From Bacillus sp. 1NLA3E (lineage in GTDB: Bacteria; Bacillota; Bacilli; Bacillales; Cytobacillaceae): a DNA stretch of 64,000 bases. Location: assembly GCF_000242895.2 (NCBI RefSeq), contig NC_021171.1, positions 1,522,001-1,586,000 on the forward strand, read 5' to 3'. Shown here piece by piece: positions 63,467 to 64,000 of the stretch (its first letter is position 1; every line of letters starts with the position of its first letter). A model generated the notes under the pieces. That model ran no database searches. It saw only the letters and a list, made by a program, of their open reading frames with translations, and was not told where the DNA came from. A program made the position numbers and the translations under genes.

Positions 63467-64000
63467 ATGTCTTCTAAAACAGTAATTGAAGCAAAAAAAT
63501 TAACAAAACAATTTGGGGGGAAGATAGCCTTATCTTCTCTTTCTTTTGTTATCAAGCAGGGAGAATTGGTGGCCTTAATCGGACCAAGTGGCGCCGGCAA
63601 GACTACCCTTCTTAATGCCGTTGCAGGATTAGAGCCATTGTCGAGCGGTAACCTCCTCATTGATGGTCAGCTCCTTTCTGCTTATAAGAAAGGAAATGTC
63701 TTTGCAAAAAAAGTAGGTGTCATCCGCCAACAATTTGATTTAATCGGACCGCTTGCCGTCATTCACAATGTATTAGCAGGAAAATTAAATGAATGGGGAA
63801 CCCTAAAGTCGTTATTCTCATTGCTTGTTCCTCAAGAAAAATCAGTGGCTTTACAGGCATTAGACCGAGTTGGACTTCATGGTAGGGCTTATGAAATCAC
63901 CTCTACATTATCTGGAGGGGAACAACAGCGTGTGGCGATGGCAAGGTTAATGGTGCAAAAGCCTGAAATCATTCTAGCAGATGAGCCGGTCGCATCACTT
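63467..64000 (+). CDS. PhnC-like ABC transporter ATPase (partial, runs off the window)
   Basis: The first 178 residues are present: Walker A GPSGAGKTT, Q-loop region GVIRQQFDLIGPL, signature LSGGEQQRVAMARLM and Walker B IILADEPVASL. It starts at ATG 63467 after AGAAGGATG. PhnC-type ATPases work with the PhnD-like binding protein upstream; the permease should follow outside the window. Confidence 0.88.
   Translation, partial: MSSKTVIEAKKLTKQFGGKIALSSLSFVIKQGELVALIGPSGAGKTTLLNAVAGLEPLSSGNLLIDGQLLSAYKKGNVFAKKVGVIRQQFDLIGPLAVIHNVLAGKLNEWGTLKSLFSLLVPQEKSVALQALDRVGLHGRAYEITSTLSGGEQQRVAMARLMVQKPEIILADEPVASL

Overview
The window looks like the chromosome of a low-GC, endospore-forming member of the Bacillaceae (Bacillus/Neobacillus type). 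The first 9.5 kb keeps Bacillus subtilis-like gene order (sirA, yneF, ccdA, yneI, ccdC, yneK), with a CwlO-like cell-wall hydrolase, a heterodimeric ABC exporter and a Spo0E-type phosphatase set in between. Start sites, AGGAGG-type ribosome sites, TTG/GTG starts, U-tailed terminators and a Spo0A box all fit this group.

Region 1 (1-9.5 kb) is core chromosome. Region 2 (9.6-28.8 kb) is an integration hotspot at a selenocysteine tRNA gene (selC, anticodon UCA, long variable arm). The intact promoter-bearing selC (9674-9770) is followed by int1. A second tRNA-like copy (14775-14870) is followed by int2. A 3' remnant (25108-25171) is followed by a decayed int3, and a more decayed remnant lies at 28707-28748. 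Between these junctions sit cargo genes that look like defence or plasmid functions: a DUF4145 protein, a HEPN-like protein, a TIR protein paired with a small membrane protein, a candidate structured RNA, a minus-strand operon of small proteins, and many pseudogenes. A D-lactate dehydrogenase gene and a group II intron relic lie in the oldest part.

Region 3 (28.9-44.9 kb) concerns anaerobic and redox metabolism: an Old Yellow Enzyme/enoate-reductase-type flavoprotein behind an exact Rex-type operator, an FtsX/LolD-type ABC transporter, a flavodoxin-less CysJ-like reductase, adhE-pflB-pflA, and a small YppF-like gene behind a good Fnr-type box. The transporter/CysJ segment is partly duplicated and decayed at 43.5-44.9 kb.

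Region 4 (45.0-48.7 kb) is a complete five-gene circular bacteriocin cluster. The precursor resembles uberolysin and the gene order matches the circularin layout: precursor, large membrane protein, SpoIIM/DUF95 protein, ABC ATPase, small membrane (immunity-like) protein. Group II intron RNA relics and a GC-rich repeat follow.

Region 5 (50.0-55.0 kb) is a two-component regulon. Membrane protein, PspA, pseudo-M50 protein, response regulator and histidine kinase form one unit, and a DUF4405 membrane cytochrome-like gene follows. Both units carry the same 11-bp-period direct repeat upstream, the probable response-regulator site. Region 6 (55.2-60.3 kb) has an IS30 element and a TnpB element; the latter is wedged between the probable promoter and the ribosome site of a class B penicillin-binding protein. 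Region 7 (60.6-64 kb) has a DUF3231 gene, a GNAT relic, and the start of an ABC transporter whose binding protein resembles the putative selenate-binding family. That would fit with the selC gene.

An interspersed GC-rich palindromic repeat with TIR-like ends occurs five times. All functional calls are from reading the sequence; no database search was run.
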